A stretch of DNA of 64,000 bases from Sphingobium yanoikuyae (GTDB lineage: Bacteria; Pseudomonadota; Alphaproteobacteria; Sphingomonadales; Sphingomonadaceae): the NCBI RefSeq assembly GCF_013001025.1, contig NZ_CP053021.1, forward strand, positions 5,091,001 through 5,155,000, written 5' to 3'. The notes beneath the pieces were generated by a model. The model was not told the DNA's origin, did not search any database, and was given only the letters and a program-made list of their open reading frames with translations. A program made the translations under genes and the position numbers. The stretch's first letter is position 1; each line of letters opens with the position of its first letter. This document shows, piece after piece, positions 63,725 through 64,000 of the stretch.

Positions 63725-64000
63725 CGCGCGATCTCGATCCAGCCGTCCACAATCCGCAATTCATAGACTCTGATGGGTGCCTTCGCCGGCGGGTTCATGG
63801 CGCGGCCGGTTTCCAGATCGAACCGCGCGCCATGGACCGGGCAGGCGATCCAGCCCGCGCGCACCCGGCCGCAGGCGAGCGGCTCGTCGGCATGGGAGCA
63901 GCGATTGGCGACCGCGAACAGCCGCCCATTGCTGTGGCACAGGAGGATGCTCTCGCCGTCGACATCGACGGCCTTGGTGGTGCCCGGCGGCACATCGTCG
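63721..64000 (-). CDS. Rieske [2Fe-2S] ferredoxin (5' end outside window)
   Basis: Small Rieske ferredoxin of the type that passes electrons to ring-hydroxylating oxygenases. The cluster motifs are CSHADEPLACG and CPVHGARFD, followed by the FDLETG and PIRVYEL strands. At least 90 residues are visible. The gene runs off the right edge; in-frame codons upstream of the GTG at 63993 (reading DDV) continue to base 64000, and family members usually have ten or more residues before this point. Probably an electron donor for the broken oxygenase in this island, or for another. Confidence 0.9.
   Translation of the reverse strand, partial: DDVPPGTTKAVDVDGESILLCHSNGRLFAVANRCSHADEPLACGRVRAGWIACPVHGARFDLETGRAMNPPAKAPIRVYELRIVDGWIEIAR

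Noticed and set aside
1..64000. tRNA or rRNA genes, insertion sequences, integrases, prophage
   Set aside because: Intergenic gaps were read for cloverleaf features and terminal repeats; nothing convincing was seen, and no transposase or integrase motif is encoded.

Overview
The window is a gene-dense, high-GC chromosomal segment of an alphaproteobacterium, most likely a sphingomonad (Sphingobium/Sphingomonas-like; this is inference from gene content, not a database match). Supporting signs are a GapR/DUF2312 nucleoid protein, an HWE-family kinase, a zinc-free bL36, an sdhC-sdhD-sdhA order and a heat-shock promoter of alphaproteobacterial type before dnaK. I found no tRNA, rRNA, CRISPR array, insertion sequence or prophage. 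Most of the segment is core chromosome. The more accessory parts are a toxin-antitoxin pair, a four-gene ATP-grasp/glycosyltransferase operon and a catabolic island at the right end.

Layout. 1-7.3 kb: the end of an acetate permease gene (actP), a DUF899 thioredoxin-like protein, a secreted S10 peptidase, the GTPase TypA/BipA and two small or unknown proteins. 7.3-10.3 kb: a leftward operon of a lipoprotein intradiol-dioxygenase-like protein, an OmpR-type regulator and its histidine kinase. 10.4-15.1 kb: an MFS exporter divergent from a NupC nucleoside transporter, then DUF1176 and a HAD phosphatase. 15.1-16.0 kb: a parDE module with a palindromic operator, followed by an unusual 11-bp-phased repeat array in the only intergenic stretch over 300 bp. 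16.0-21.7 kb: ergothioneine genes egtB-egtD, a diguanylate cyclase, a cobalamin adenosyltransferase, gluQRS and an HNH nuclease.

21.7-30.6 kb: a Crp-type regulator, murA translationally overlapped by a GAF-PAS-HWE kinase, a convergent single-domain receiver, ruvC, yebC, ybjQ, gapR, DUF1244, pyk and rpmJ. 30.8-37.1 kb: a DUF4136 lipoprotein, an M14 carboxypeptidase, a Tat-exported amidase, a dienelactone hydrolase, prmA and a soluble chemoreceptor. 37.2-39.9 kb: sdhCDA, closed by a terminator with no sdhB following. 39.9-47.2 kb: a small exported protein with a terminal CXXCH, a putative metalloprotease, a PCuAC copper chaperone, dnaK-dnaJ, an APC permease and a DUF3617-like protein. 47.2-51.2 kb: a MerR regulator with its own operator, driving a DmdC-like acyl-CoA dehydrogenase, and a flavoprotein.

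51.3-55.3 kb: a tightly coupled operon of two unrelated ATP-grasp ligases, a nucleotidyltransferase and a GT4 glycosyltransferase, the best candidate here for an undescribed biosynthetic system. 55.3-64.0 kb: a catabolic island with two AraC regulators, a crotonase, a Rieske oxygenase alpha subunit broken by one in-frame amber codon, a double-hotdog dehydratase, an acyl-CoA ligase, a Tat-exported nucleoside-hydrolase-like protein and a Rieske ferredoxin cut by the window edge. The island looks built to activate an acid to its CoA thioester and oxidise it; the substrate cannot be read from sequence.
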